DNA of 64,000 nt. Origin: Helopsaltes ochotensis (Eukaryota; Chordata; Aves; Passeriformes; Locustellidae). The notes under the pieces were generated by a model. That model saw only the letters and a program-made list of their open reading frames with translations, had not been told where the DNA came from and made no database searches. This document shows positions 1 through 12,300 of this stretch, piece by piece; positions within the stretch are counted from its first letter, which is position 1, and each line of letters starts with the position of its first letter. Location of the stretch: assembly GCA_013400155.1 (NCBI GenBank), contig VXBM01000266.1:702980-766979 (forward strand). Reading direction: 5' to 3'. A program made the translations under genes and the position numbers.

Positions 1-245
1 AATTTAGCCTCTCTGAGGCTAACTTAACAAGTTTTAGAGTTCTTCACTCTTGCTCTTCAGGTTAAATGTTTCTCTGATGGATCTTTCTCAACAATTGATA
101 CATATTAATTATTTAAAATTAATGTTGCAGTTAAAATATAAAGAACTAGCATTAATAGTGTTTGGTTTTTGTTCTAGGCATGACATGCTAAAAGTAAGAA
201 CTCAAATTAGAGCAAAAATAAAATTAACTTTCTTCCTTTGTATAG

Positions 246-338
246 CCCACTGTTTGTGAACGGGAACTCTGTGTATTTGCTTTCCAAACATTAGGAGTGA
301 TGAACGAAGCTGCTGATGAAATTGCAACTGGGGCACAG
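246..338 (+). CDS. PARP8: PARP8 exon a (31 codons, phase 0/0)
   Basis: First exon in the window, residues 1-31, beginning PTVCERELCVFAFQTLG and ending EIATGAQ. The acceptor is a pyrimidine-rich tract ending TATAG at 245; the donor is CAG|GTAGGA. It is entered in phase 0, so the upstream exon must end on a codon boundary. The following intron (339-8012) is the longest in the window and carries a CR1, a nested LTR-type element and a second LTR. Confidence 0.85.
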
Positions 339-3300
339 GTAGGATTATCTAATGTTTTCTGTAGTTTACTCAGTCCTCTCAGTCTCTTCCAGTATGTGTT
401 TTGACTTGTATGCACCATATGAGTACTGTTTGGTAAGTATTATTTATTTACCCACTGTTATAGCTGTAAATGCACTGGTTTATGCGTGGTGTATTCAAAC
501 AGTACTAATGAGGTGTTTCCATTGTTTTGCTTGCATGTAATTAGAGTAACTGTGTTTTCATGCCCTGTTGTATTCAATTAGGTCACCTGGGTTTTAATAA
601 AGACAGCCATTGTAATTTGGAGAAAATTCACATTTATTTTCACCTAATGAGCCATTACTACTCTCATGCAATTAATAAGTTACTTCCTGTTCATTGTCTT
701 AGGATGCAGGGATCCACTGAGCATCTGCTGTTTTGATCATTACATAGCAGTGGGAAAGTTCTTACTGATATTGCTAAATAGGGTTCTTTCTTCTTATCAA
801 GGATCATGAATTTAATTCCTGACTCTAAATTCAGTTATTGATGTAGTCATAACCCTATCATTGTTTTCTTAAAGTATTTTAAATTACACTTTCAAATCAC
901 CTAATGTGTCATTAAAAACGAAAGTTAAGAGATATTATGTTTTAGGTCCCTTTAAGATCTTATGATAAAAGTTTCCACATCTTAAGGAAAAGTGTACTTG
1001 GGTCCAATTTTCTGGTTGCTGTGTTTCTAAATAGTAAGCAACATGGGGGTTTTTTTTGAAGAGCTAACCTTCAGTTTATTTAACTAGCACTACTGAATAT
1101 AAAATAGTGGAAATAATACTCTTCAGGTAGGTGCCTGCATACAACTATGAGCATCCTCAAAGGAAGAAAGTTGCAACAGTGTACATCAGCTTCCTCACTT
1201 GAAAATTCCCTCTGTGGAATCAGAACAGCAGCTCTTCATCTGATCTCCAAAGACCATTGGATGGTTATATTTGTAAAATCTAGATACCAAATACTGGGAT
1301 AACAGATTAGGCTTGTAAGAAATGGAAGAATGTATGCAGATGAAGCCCCTTGGTCTGAAGTCCTGTGAGAATTTAATTTTTTTAATTCAGGCATATGCTA
1401 TATTACATGTACATTTAGAATCATAGAATCATAGAATAGTTGGAGTTGGAAGGGACGTGTGAAGGTCATGTAGTCAGTCCTATGCCCTGCTATGAACCAG
1501 AACTACTTTGATTAGATCAGGTTGCTCAGAGCCCTATCCAACTTGAGCTTGAATGTTTCCAAGGATGGGGCATCTACCATGTGTTTTGTCACCCTTACTG
1601 TAAAAATCTTCTTTATATCTAGTCTGTATCTCCCTCCTTTAGTATAAAACCTTTACCCCTGGTCCTATCATATCAGGTTCTGCTAAAAAGATTTTCCCCA
1701 TCTTATCATCCCTCTTTAGGTACTGAAAGGCTTCATTAAGGTCTCCCAAAAGCCTTCTTGTCTACAGGCTGAACAACCCCAGCTGTCTCAGCCAGTCTTC
1801 ATCAGGAGGGCATTTCAGCCTTCTGATCATTTTTGTGGCCATCCTCTGAACTTGCTTCAACAGATGTAGGTGTTTCCTTGTTGGGGAACCCAGAGCTGGA
1901 CTCAGTGCTCAGGTGGACTCTCATGAGGGCAGAGGGACAGAATCCCACGGAGCTCTGGATGCAGCCCAGGACACGTTTGGCTCTCTGGGCTGTGAGTACC
2001 ATGGCTGGGCCATGTCCAGCCTCTCACCCACAGCACCCCCAAGCCCTTCTGGGCAGGGCTGCTCTGGGTCTGTTCATGCCCAGCCTGTGCTGANGGCATT
2101 TCAGCCTTCTGATCATTTTTGTGGCCATCCTCTGAACTTGCTTCAACAGATGTAGGTGTTTCCTTGTTGGGGAACCCAGAGCTGGACTCGGTGCTCAGGT
2201 GGACTCTCATGAGGGCAGAGGGACAGAATCCCACGGGGCTCTGGATGCAGCCCAGGACACGTTTGGCTCTCTGGGCTGGGAGTGCCATGGCCGGGCCATG
2301 TCCAGCCTCTCACCCACAGCACCCCCAAGCCCTTCTGGGCAGGGCTGCTCTGGGTCTGTTCATGCCCTGCTGATAGCAGGGGTTACCATGACCCAGGTGG
2401 AGCATCTTGCCCTTGGCTTTGTTGAACTTCACGAGATTCCCATGGGCACGCTTCTCCAGCTTGTACAGGTCCCTCTGGATGGTTTCCCGTCCTGCAGGCA
2501 CATCAGCTGCACCACTCAGCTTGTGTAATGTGCAAATTTGCTGAGAGTGCACTGGAACTCTGTGTCATTAAATAGCACTGGTCCCAGTATTGCCCCCTGA
2601 GGGACACCATTCATCCCCAGTGACCATCAGGACACTGAGACATGGACCTAAACCGTCTGGAGGCAACCATCCAACCAATTCCTTGTCCACAGAACTGTTC
2701 GTCCATCTAATTGATCTCTGTCTAGTTTAGAGAGAAGGATGTTGGAGGGACTGTTTTGGGGACTTTACAGAATAAAAATGACATCTCTAGCCCTTCCCTT
2801 GTCCAGTGGTGTGGTTACTCCACCACACAAGGTCACTGGGTTGGTCAGGCAGAACTTGCCCTTGGTGAAGCTGTGCTGGCTGTCCTGAATCTTCTCCCTG
2901 TCCTCCATGTCCCTTAGCACAGCTTCCTGGAGGAGCTGTTCTATGATCTTCCCAGGCACAGAGGAGAAGCTGATAGTTTTCAGGGCCCTCTTTATACCCT
3001 TTTTAAAAACAGGTGCAATATTTCCCTTTTTGCAGTCATCTATGACTTCACCTGACTGCCATGCCTTTTGACTTAGCATGGAGAGGTAGCTTGGCAATTC
3101 TATCAGCCAGTTCCCTCAGGATTCTGCGATGCATCTTATTGGGTCGCTGTTACGGGTTGACACAGTTTGTTTTTTAGTTAAGGAAAAATGTAAAGTATTG
3201 CCCTGTCAGGACCTTGGAGTTGTTTTGATAGGGACGGGCACCTTTCAGAGGGTGCTTTAGATACTGGCATGCTGTGTGACCACTGGGAAACGACTTTGGA

Positions 3301-6300
3301 AATACACATATAAAACTGGGCTCGTCCAAGCCCCTCTTCCTTCCCCGGCAGTGAACAGGTAACATCCAAGCCAGCCGGGCCTGCCGCTCTCCCCACACCC
3401 CCTCCTGCGGGGGCAGTGGGGGAAGCCGGAGGAGCCTGGCCGAGCTCAGGCGGCTTCCCGGGCTCCAACAGCGCCCAGGCTCCACCGGGTGACATCGTAA
3501 GAAGCAGGGGGGCCCAGTGTAAGCCCTGCAGCCCTCCTGGGCTGTCGGGCCAGGCCTGGCCGGGCCTCCTGGGGGCCGCTGCCCGCTCGGGAGTGACTCA
3601 GGCTGGCTCCAGCCCTTCCCCCCCAGCCCCCGGCCGCCTGCCCTGGGAAGGAGGAAGGAGGGAAGGAGGAAGGAGGGAAGGAGGGAAGGAGGAAGGAGGG
3701 AAGGAGGAAGGCTGCAGCTCGGGCTGCGGCGGCCACCCTGGCTGGGCTGAGCCCCAGGCCCTGTTTCTTGTGCTTCTGGCCCAGGAGTGGATGGCATCCT
3801 GCACCCCCACCATTGGCACAGCCTTGAAACTTGACACCATGAACTAACATTTGAAACAGCAGACCTGGGCAAGGTTTAACCATTTCCTAGCAAGATGAAG
3901 CTTTCAGAACTCTAACCTTTTTTCCTGAGAGAGAGAAAAGGTCAGATTGATTTGAAACATAAAGCAATAGCATGATAAAAGTCTGTAGAAGAACTGATAA
4001 GATTATTGGATGAAGGGATAGAGGAAGTGGACATTACTGAACTTCTCTAAATGTAAACCATGGAGACTGAACTAAATGTTCCTTTAAATCATAGAAAGAT
4101 ATGCAATTAGGGGAGGTGATTGTTTAGATTTATCTGTGGATTCTTTGTGTGAAAGGTGTTTTGAAGTGGTTCACCTGTAAAAACAAATACCCCAGCTTGT
4201 AGTGTTTAAATATAGCCCATTAAGGAGCATGGGAAATAATTCCTAAATAGGAGGAATGTCACGAAAGCAGGGTTTTCCTACCAGGTGGCTGTTTTTTGTG
4301 ACACTTAAAACCCACATGAAAACTATTCTAAGTAGTCTGTGGGATCCATGGGGGCATTTAGGGAGAAATTCCTCTCGCAGCAAACTGATGAAAGATTATG
4401 TTTAAATGGTAAAACTGACTAAAAATAATGGCTTTGTGTCTCTATGTTGTGTTATGGGGAAAGTGAACAGTTTGTGGGGGAAACAAGGGCTTTGAAGTTT
4501 CAATTTTCATTTTTTTCCTTTTTCTTTTTTTTTTTTCCCTATCTTTAGCATGTGAAAATATACTGTATATGTAACTTTGAAGTTTAGGCCTGTTATACTT
4601 TTTATTTTCTCCTAATCAAATCCCACAGATTTAACAAACAAAATTTAGCAAACATAAAACCACCACAGTCGCATAGACCTCTCTATGTTCACATTTCTCA
4701 GGGGCTCTCAAATCTAATCTTCACTGACAGTGGGAAGCACTTTGTTTCCGTACTTTCTGTCTTGAGCTTCATCCACTGTGGAGGTATGTGAAGGGGAGAC
4801 TGCCAGTGATGACAGCCAAAGAGCTGTCTAGTTTCTAGACCTTCTCATTGTCTGCCATTACCATTTTGCCAGTCATGTTCAGAAACAGGTGCACTTTCTT
4901 TGACCTTCATTTTCTAGCTCACATACCTTCAGAAGCCTCTTCATTATTCTTTGCAACTCTTGTCAAGTTCATCGCCTGTTGTGCCTTGGCCTCCCTCACC
5001 CCATCCTGACACAAGCAGGCTATGTCCCTGTATTCTTCCTAGGATATCTATCCCTGCATCCACTGCCTGTGCATTTCCTTTTTTCCTTTTAGTCGTACCA
5101 GCAGGTCTGAAAGGCATCCATGCCAACATCTTGTCTTCCTTTCCTGATTTCCTACACCTGGGCATTGAGAGCTTTTGCACTCTATGGAAGGCTTTCTTAA
5201 AGGTCTGCCATCTCTGATCTGCTCCCTCGTGTCCCTGAGAACAGTTTTCCAGGGGTTGTATTGAATCGCTCTTTGAAGAACTGAAAGTTGCTTTCCTAAA
5301 ATTAGTAAAGAATTAAGTATAAGCTTTTTAAAGCAGAGCTAAGTAGAGGAGAGGTGGCCCTGGCTAGCTCTCACTCAGTGTTTTATGTAAGTATCAGCGT
5401 TGAAGGCATTTGCAGAGCTTGCTGTAGATCTCTGGAGTACCTCTACATTTACAGAGCTTTACTGTAGAGTTCTGAAGTGATTGCAACCTTAAGAATGCTT
5501 AAAAGAGTTAGATAAGGAGTTTTGTCTTGTTGTCCCATTGGACCTAGGTGGCTAAATTCTACTAAGTTTTCACTTTAGTGATAGCATTGCAGCCAGCTCA
5601 CTACATTGGATCTGGCTGATCCCCCCATTCTAGTTTGCAGAAAGAATTTATTGATTCTAGAGTTTGATGCATCTGAGCTCTTTTTTCATTAGTTTAGGAT
5701 AGTGTGAATCACAGCATAGACTGTCAGCACAGTGGTTATTTCTCCAACAGTCTAGTAGAGCTTAGGGTGACTAGTAAAAGGTAGGTGTTCACATTTTGTC
5801 TGATTAATCCTCCTTCAAATCATTTTGTCTAGTGAAGAAGCCTAAATAAAGGTTCCCATCACTAGAAATCATGTCATGTTTTGTCTTTTGTGCTTTCAGC
5901 TAGTTTCCTAAGGTGCACAACTCTACTTTATCACTCCAAATCATCCAATGGCTTCTCCTTAATAATAAGTGATTGTACTTTCTCAAACTTTCCAGCATGA
6001 ACTCAGGTTGCCTTGTATTAGTCATGTAGGCAAAATGCGTGAAAATTAGATGACTGATTTCTTGATAGTTCGTACTCCCTGTAAAGGGTCTCTTGAGCAT
6101 GAGAGGCACTGTCTGAGGGACTGATGTCATAAGAGGGATTGTCATCAGCAAGTGCTGTCTTGTCCTTCATGCAACTATTTTAATCCTTAGGTACCTCTAA
6201 TTCACGCCCAGTTTTAAGGGCATCTGCTAGATCCACAGCATTTCTATTCCCAAGGAATGCATATGCAAGGCTGTATCGTAAGGTTTCTCTTCGATTTACC

Positions 6301-9300
6301 TCCCTGTTTAACCTGTTTTGCATTGCATCAGCTCAAAACAATGACCTCAGGGGAGATCAGCTGTAAAAAAAATGAAGAATTGGAAACAATCTAAGAGTCA
6401 ATAGTTTGTTTAAAGGAGGGCTTAAGGATGGTGTGCCAGTTTTAAGACAGTATCCCATCATGCAAATCATAAAGCAAGACAACTTTGAGTCTCTGCGTTA
6501 AAAGATCTGGGGACTCAAACAGCTCTTCCCTAGTAATGTTTTGCAACAGCAGACTAAGAAGGGCTTCTCAGAAGCAGGGTGGATTCATGCTCAGTTTCAC
6601 AGCAATACATTTACACAGAGGCAGGTCTGCTGTCTGATCTGATTGCTGATTTCCTTTGTAAATGCTACTGCATATGCCCTATTTTGAAACATTCATCACA
6701 CGTATAGATAGTATAAACTGGAAAGTAATCAGGGAACCATTGGGGAAGGGATCATTATTTAAGAAATTTTGTTTTTCACTATATGTGCGACATTCAGTAA
6801 CTGGAACTAACAGAATATATTAAAATTGATGGAGAAAATTGTCCATTCATGCTGAAGGAACAGAGGAGGAGAACGGCTGCTCTATGACTCACCACAGCAC
6901 AGTTCTTTTTCCATTTCATCATTATTCTTATTTTCATTCTGGTTCTCTAAAGGACCATAATTTTTTTCCATCGAAATGATCAGATATAATGACAGATGTA
7001 GAAAATCTTCAAGATGAGTATGAGCTGTGCGATGAGATCTGATCCACATGGAGTTGGGGGGGGAACCAGGGATAACTACTAATTCCAACTTGTCTCAGCT
7101 TTTCCTTTCTTTTGTGGAAAAATCTGTTTTCACACAGGAATGTTTTCAGAAGGCACAGAAAAAACTCATGGGGAAATAAGTAAATCTGCAGCTACTTTTT
7201 AATGATGCAGTTTTGTATTTCATTATGAGTTGGATTTATATTTCACAGCTGTCAGAAAGCTGCATTCTCTCATTTTTGTTGTTGCCGTATTCTATTTTTA
7301 ACCTCTGAATTATGTATTTTGAAACAATTACATGGGAATGTGTGTCTCAGTGGTGTATGTGCTTACATGAGCACGTCTATGTGCACATTACATGCACAAT
7401 CCTGCGGAGAAGTGGTGAAAATCATAGATATTCAAAGAAATGTTGTAATTTTGTACAACAGGATGGAAAGAAGAGGACGCCCCAGTGTGAGCTGTGCAGA
7501 TGACTGTTAAATCATTGCAGTATTCTGGCTTTAGCAAAAGCAATGTTTTCAAGTGTTTCTGGGATTACAGTCTTCAGAAGAGAGCAGAAAGTGGTACAAA
7601 TTTGACTATTGCTTGTTCTTGAGCAACATTTTTACTGGCATGTCTGTGCAGAGATATACAGATCAAGCACAATTTAATTTCCTAGTGAATAAATTTGATA
7701 CAGCAATTAACATGTGTGCACAAGATACAGCAATACATCAAGCAATAAATTTGATGTTATAATACTTTTAGAACCAGATAATGGTCCTATTTATATGCAC
7801 ATGGAATAATATGCCATGCTTGAACCCAAACTCTCTTGAGGTCAGTGTAAAAACTTTAGTCCTAAACTATCTCCTGTGGATAACATTGTTTGGTCAATAC
7901 AAGTAACAATGAAATATATCTATAATATGTAAAAAAAGAAGACTCTAAGATTCAATATAAATGTACGTTTTTTGAATAAACATAGAATAACTATGTCTTT
8001 CTTTATTCTCAGGTGGTTGATCTCTTAGTGTCTATGTGTCGGTCTGCATTAGAATCACCTAGGAAAGTTGTCATTTTTGAGCCATATCCTTCTGTAGTTG
8101 ATCCTAATGATCCTCAGATGCTGGCCTTTAACCCCAGGGTAAGTAGTTACCTTTAATTATGTCATCACCTGATTTTAGTCATGCATGAGATTTCAAAGCA
8201 AAGACTCCTCATGGAGGAGGCTCCTTTATTATGTGATGCAGCTCCAGAGTATAGTACAAGCATGTTTTAAAAGCTTTGCAGCTTTTATTTATTGTCTCTG
8301 AGAAAGTACTTGAATAAAGTACTTGAATATAGACTTGTCCTGGTTCTGTCCAGGACAGGGTTAATTTCTGCAGTAGCCAGAGTGGGGCATGGCTAAGACC
8401 CAGAGGTTATTCTATACCATATCACAGTATTGGTGGGAGCAGGAGGAAGGGAGTCTCTTTCAGGGAAAAGAGGGAAAAAATTCCCATTTTACTTGGCAGA
8501 GGGAGCAGTTGGATATTGTTTGTTGCTGGTTTTCTTATCTCATTGCTTTCTCCAGCTGATTGTTCTTACCTCTTCCTGTGATCTTTACCTTTGTGCCTTC
8601 CAATTCTCTTCTCTATCCCACAGCAGGGGGAAAGTGGAAGGAGGGAGAAGGGAACAGTGAGCAGTGTTTGGTTTCAGTAGGAACATTAAATTGGTGAATA
8701 CCGTCCCTAAACCATGACAAAACTGTAGGTTATGTTAAAGCCAGGACACTCTTCTAAGGGACAAATTCTAGATGGAAAATTTTATATTCTAAGTGTCTTT
8801 CACTCAGTGTACACGTTGGACACAAAAAGAAGAAGGATGGCCTTTGAGAGATACAGGTCATGTAAGCCAGGGGATTTCCAGTCCATCTTTTCATTCTTAG
8901 AAGTGTCATTGCTGTAATTTCATTTTCTCACTGCAAGTAGTTATTTCATTTTATGTAATTTTATCAGATGTTGATAGTTGAGTTTTGTACAAGCATCAAT
9001 TTTGAAGTAAAGAATTGTGCTTGCATTACCTGCTCCTTGGGCTCCAATTGCTGCCTTTCAGGAAAGCCCTCAAGCCGTGAATATTCCATCTCCCTAAGGC
9101 CATCTCCCCAGAGGCATAGACAAGAGCTTGGCATGTCCTGCACTGGGATGCATTTTACTCTATCTGAACAAAGGCCACCTAGCAGGAGCCCTTTCTCAGG
9201 AGAGGCTGAGGTGTTCTGTAGTGTGTTGGCAAGACCCAAAGATGGGGTGCAGTGGAGCTGCTGAGGGTGATGTGCAGAGGTGAAGCATGGACTGTTAAGC

Positions 9301-12300
9301 CTGCTCACTCAGTACAGGTGGAGCTGTCTGGTAGTGGCTCCCAAGCGCGAGGTCAGCAAAGATCAGGGTGAGGCAGAGGGACCACTGAAGAATCTATGAA
9401 GTTTCACAGACCTGCTAGCAAAGGAAACACATCTGCTTATACACATTTTATTTAAAATCTGTTCGGGTCACTGCATTATTTACCTCAAGAGCATGTTGTC
9501 CAAGTACCTTTACTTACAGATATTTGTTTTAAAATGTGCTGATTTTTGGAGTGTTTTGGAGATCCCAGTGAATCAAAGAAGAAAGATCATAATATTTTTT
9601 TCAGGAATTTTTCTGGACGATGAATAAGTCTGTGTACAAGGTGGAAGAAAGCTAATGGTTAGAAATGTTTGAAAGCATTGATTTGCCCAACATTTGTCCT
9701 ATCTTTGGTTTTATACACACTCAAAGAATTCTGCTTTCTTTAGAGCCAAAGACTAATGCTCTTTGAACTTATTTGTGTATTTTATGCCACATCAGAAGAA
9801 GAACTATGACCGAGTCATGAAAGCATTGGACAGTATCACTTCCATCAGAGAGATGACACAGGTAAATTTAAAAATATTTACCTAACATCATCACTGTTTC
9901 TAGAACTTGAAAGATGTTTCTATTGCCATCCTCTGATGGGTTGGGAAGTGAATAGTATCAATTCTCTCCTATATAACTGTAATCACATTGAAATATTTAT
10001 TCAAAATAATAAACCTATCCCTAATGCCAGTTAAATAAAAGTAATGAAGTAGAACTCAGATCTTTTGAAGTTTAAATAAGAAATAGTAACAGCAGAATGA
10101 GATATTGTAATGAGGTTGTAATTGTAATTGTAATGCAGATCAACTGCTGCATTTCTGGAAATATCAAAGCCAAAGATCTTTACTTCCAAAGCACAAGAAA
10201 TTGATCTTGTGTCAATGTTCTCAATGGTATTCCAAATGACATGATATTTATTTCTATTATAACAGAATTCTTGATCAACTAAGTACAGCTGGGAACTTGG
10301 AAGGTTGGCTCTCTTGGGTTTACTTCCACATTATTTGGCATATATGATGGTCATATTTCTGTTTAGTTTTATGCTCCTTTCCCAAAAAAACTAGCTGATT
10401 ATAATTTGTTGTTTAAATCTCTTCCATATATGTTGCTTTTCCAACTGCTATATAAATGTTTCCTCACAACGGTTTTCAATTTTGCTCTGTGTATTCATTC
10501 ACAAAATACTTTGGATTCTTGAGTGAAGAATGTATAAACAGGAATAATATAAATTAAAAATTAAAATGCACATTTATTTGTTAATATGTGTAACATCTTG
10601 TAAAATTTTTAAAAAGCAGGTGTTTCTGTGATTTCTTATGATGTCTTTTGTAAACAAAAAATAATTACCATTCTGCATTTTTTAAATATTATAAAAATTC
10701 TGGACTAATGAGTTTTAAAGGGATGGTTTGCATTGTGATTGAAATCAAGAACGGTTTTCAAAGAAATTAATATGACATGGTATTTATACCTTGAAACAGT
10801 TAAAAATACTGAAGCGGATTATTTTGGGTTTCTTTGAGAGACTTAATTTTTTGACGTTCCAGTCCAATTTCTTAATCAAGAGCCACACAAAAATAGATGT
10901 CTTCTGCTGTTCTCCCTGAGATCACCAATGTTTGCTATAATATAGTCATTTTGATGCTAATTATATGCTTATTATCTTACTTCAGGGAAAATAATAGCTA
11001 TATTAATTCTTGTTGTCAAAACACATTTAAAGCTCTACTATGCTGTATATCAGTAAAGCTGTGATTTATACCTAATAATGAATCCCATGTATTCATTTCA
11101 ATAGATGAAATCATGGGCAGGGTAACATATAAAATTCAGCCTAGAAATAACATAATTACTCTTTTTTAGGCACCTTACTTGGAAATAAAGAAGCAGATGG
11201 ATAAACAAGACCCGCTTGCACATCCTCTTCTGCAATGGTATAAAGTTCATTTACATGAGATAATAATTATTAAAGTATCATTTGTAATGAATAATCACTT
11301 GACCAGTGTAATGTGCTATAAGGTCAGCCTAATAATTAGTGTTGATATTTCCCACTGCAGCTATTCTGGACTGTTTCTGGACCCCATCTGTGTCCTCTGA
11401 TCTCACTTTCTAGCCAAGGTCTGGCCCGTTTCCATCTGATAGGTTTAGAGGCCTGCAGCTGGTTGCTTTGTGATGGCCATCCATAGTACATTTTTAAGAA
11501 GTTAGGTTTGGTTACCACATCTAATACATCTGGTTTTTTATTTTAGGGTTATTTCTAGTAATAGATCACATATTGTGAAGCTACCAGTGAATAGGGTAAG
11601 TATCTGTGGGTTTTCTTACTATTTTCTGATTTTTCTGGCTTGTATTAGCATTTTAGGTGGGAGTTTACTAGCAAAATGTAGGTGTCTGCAACTGATTGCC
11701 TGTAATAGACAAGGCAGGTTCAGGTCATTATTTTCAGAAACATATGAGTATCTGAAATAGGTCAAGGGAATAATGTTCATTAAAAAAACTGTTTGAGGTC
11801 AGTAGCTCAAACTCATGTGTCTACCTTGTAATCATCTGAGATTAGGTAAGAAAAACATCAGTTTTTGTTTTGTTACCATATCGAATATTAGATGTAAAAA
11901 TGTGCAGAAAGCACTGCACACAAACATCATGTATCCACATATAAGTAACTTCTGATTAAGGTTGTAATAATATGCAGCCTTCCAAATAACCTTAATTCAA
12001 AGTCAGCTCTGATCAGGATACTGTGATGAAATTGTTCAGTTTAATTACTAGAGCTATTTTAAATTGATATCCATTTTCAAAAGTTTCCATATGTTTCATA
12101 AACTGGAAGTAATTTTTACTATTAGATTTCAGCTCAAAAGTGTGGAAGTGAGACCACTTTCAACTTAGTTCATGTAGTTATTTAGATGCAGTCATGTATT
12201 ATGTGGAAAAGCATGATATCTTAAGGATTGCCATGAGAGAATTACAGTACTTTCACATTAATCAACTTCTCTTCACATGTGCACTCCTATATTTTACAGC

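Noticed and set aside
2765..3097. 110-codon minus-strand protein resembling reverse transcriptase
   Set aside because: It is a fragment of the CR1 reverse transcriptase, not a host gene, and is disrupted on both sides.
3174..3872. 232-codon minus-strand open frame
   Set aside because: It lies across the GC-rich, purine-tract part of the LTR-type element; length comes from base composition and repeats, and all frames there stay open.
8964..9308. 114-codon minus-strand open frame in a PARP8 intron
   Set aside because: No domain or splice support; probably chance or an unrecognised old repeat.
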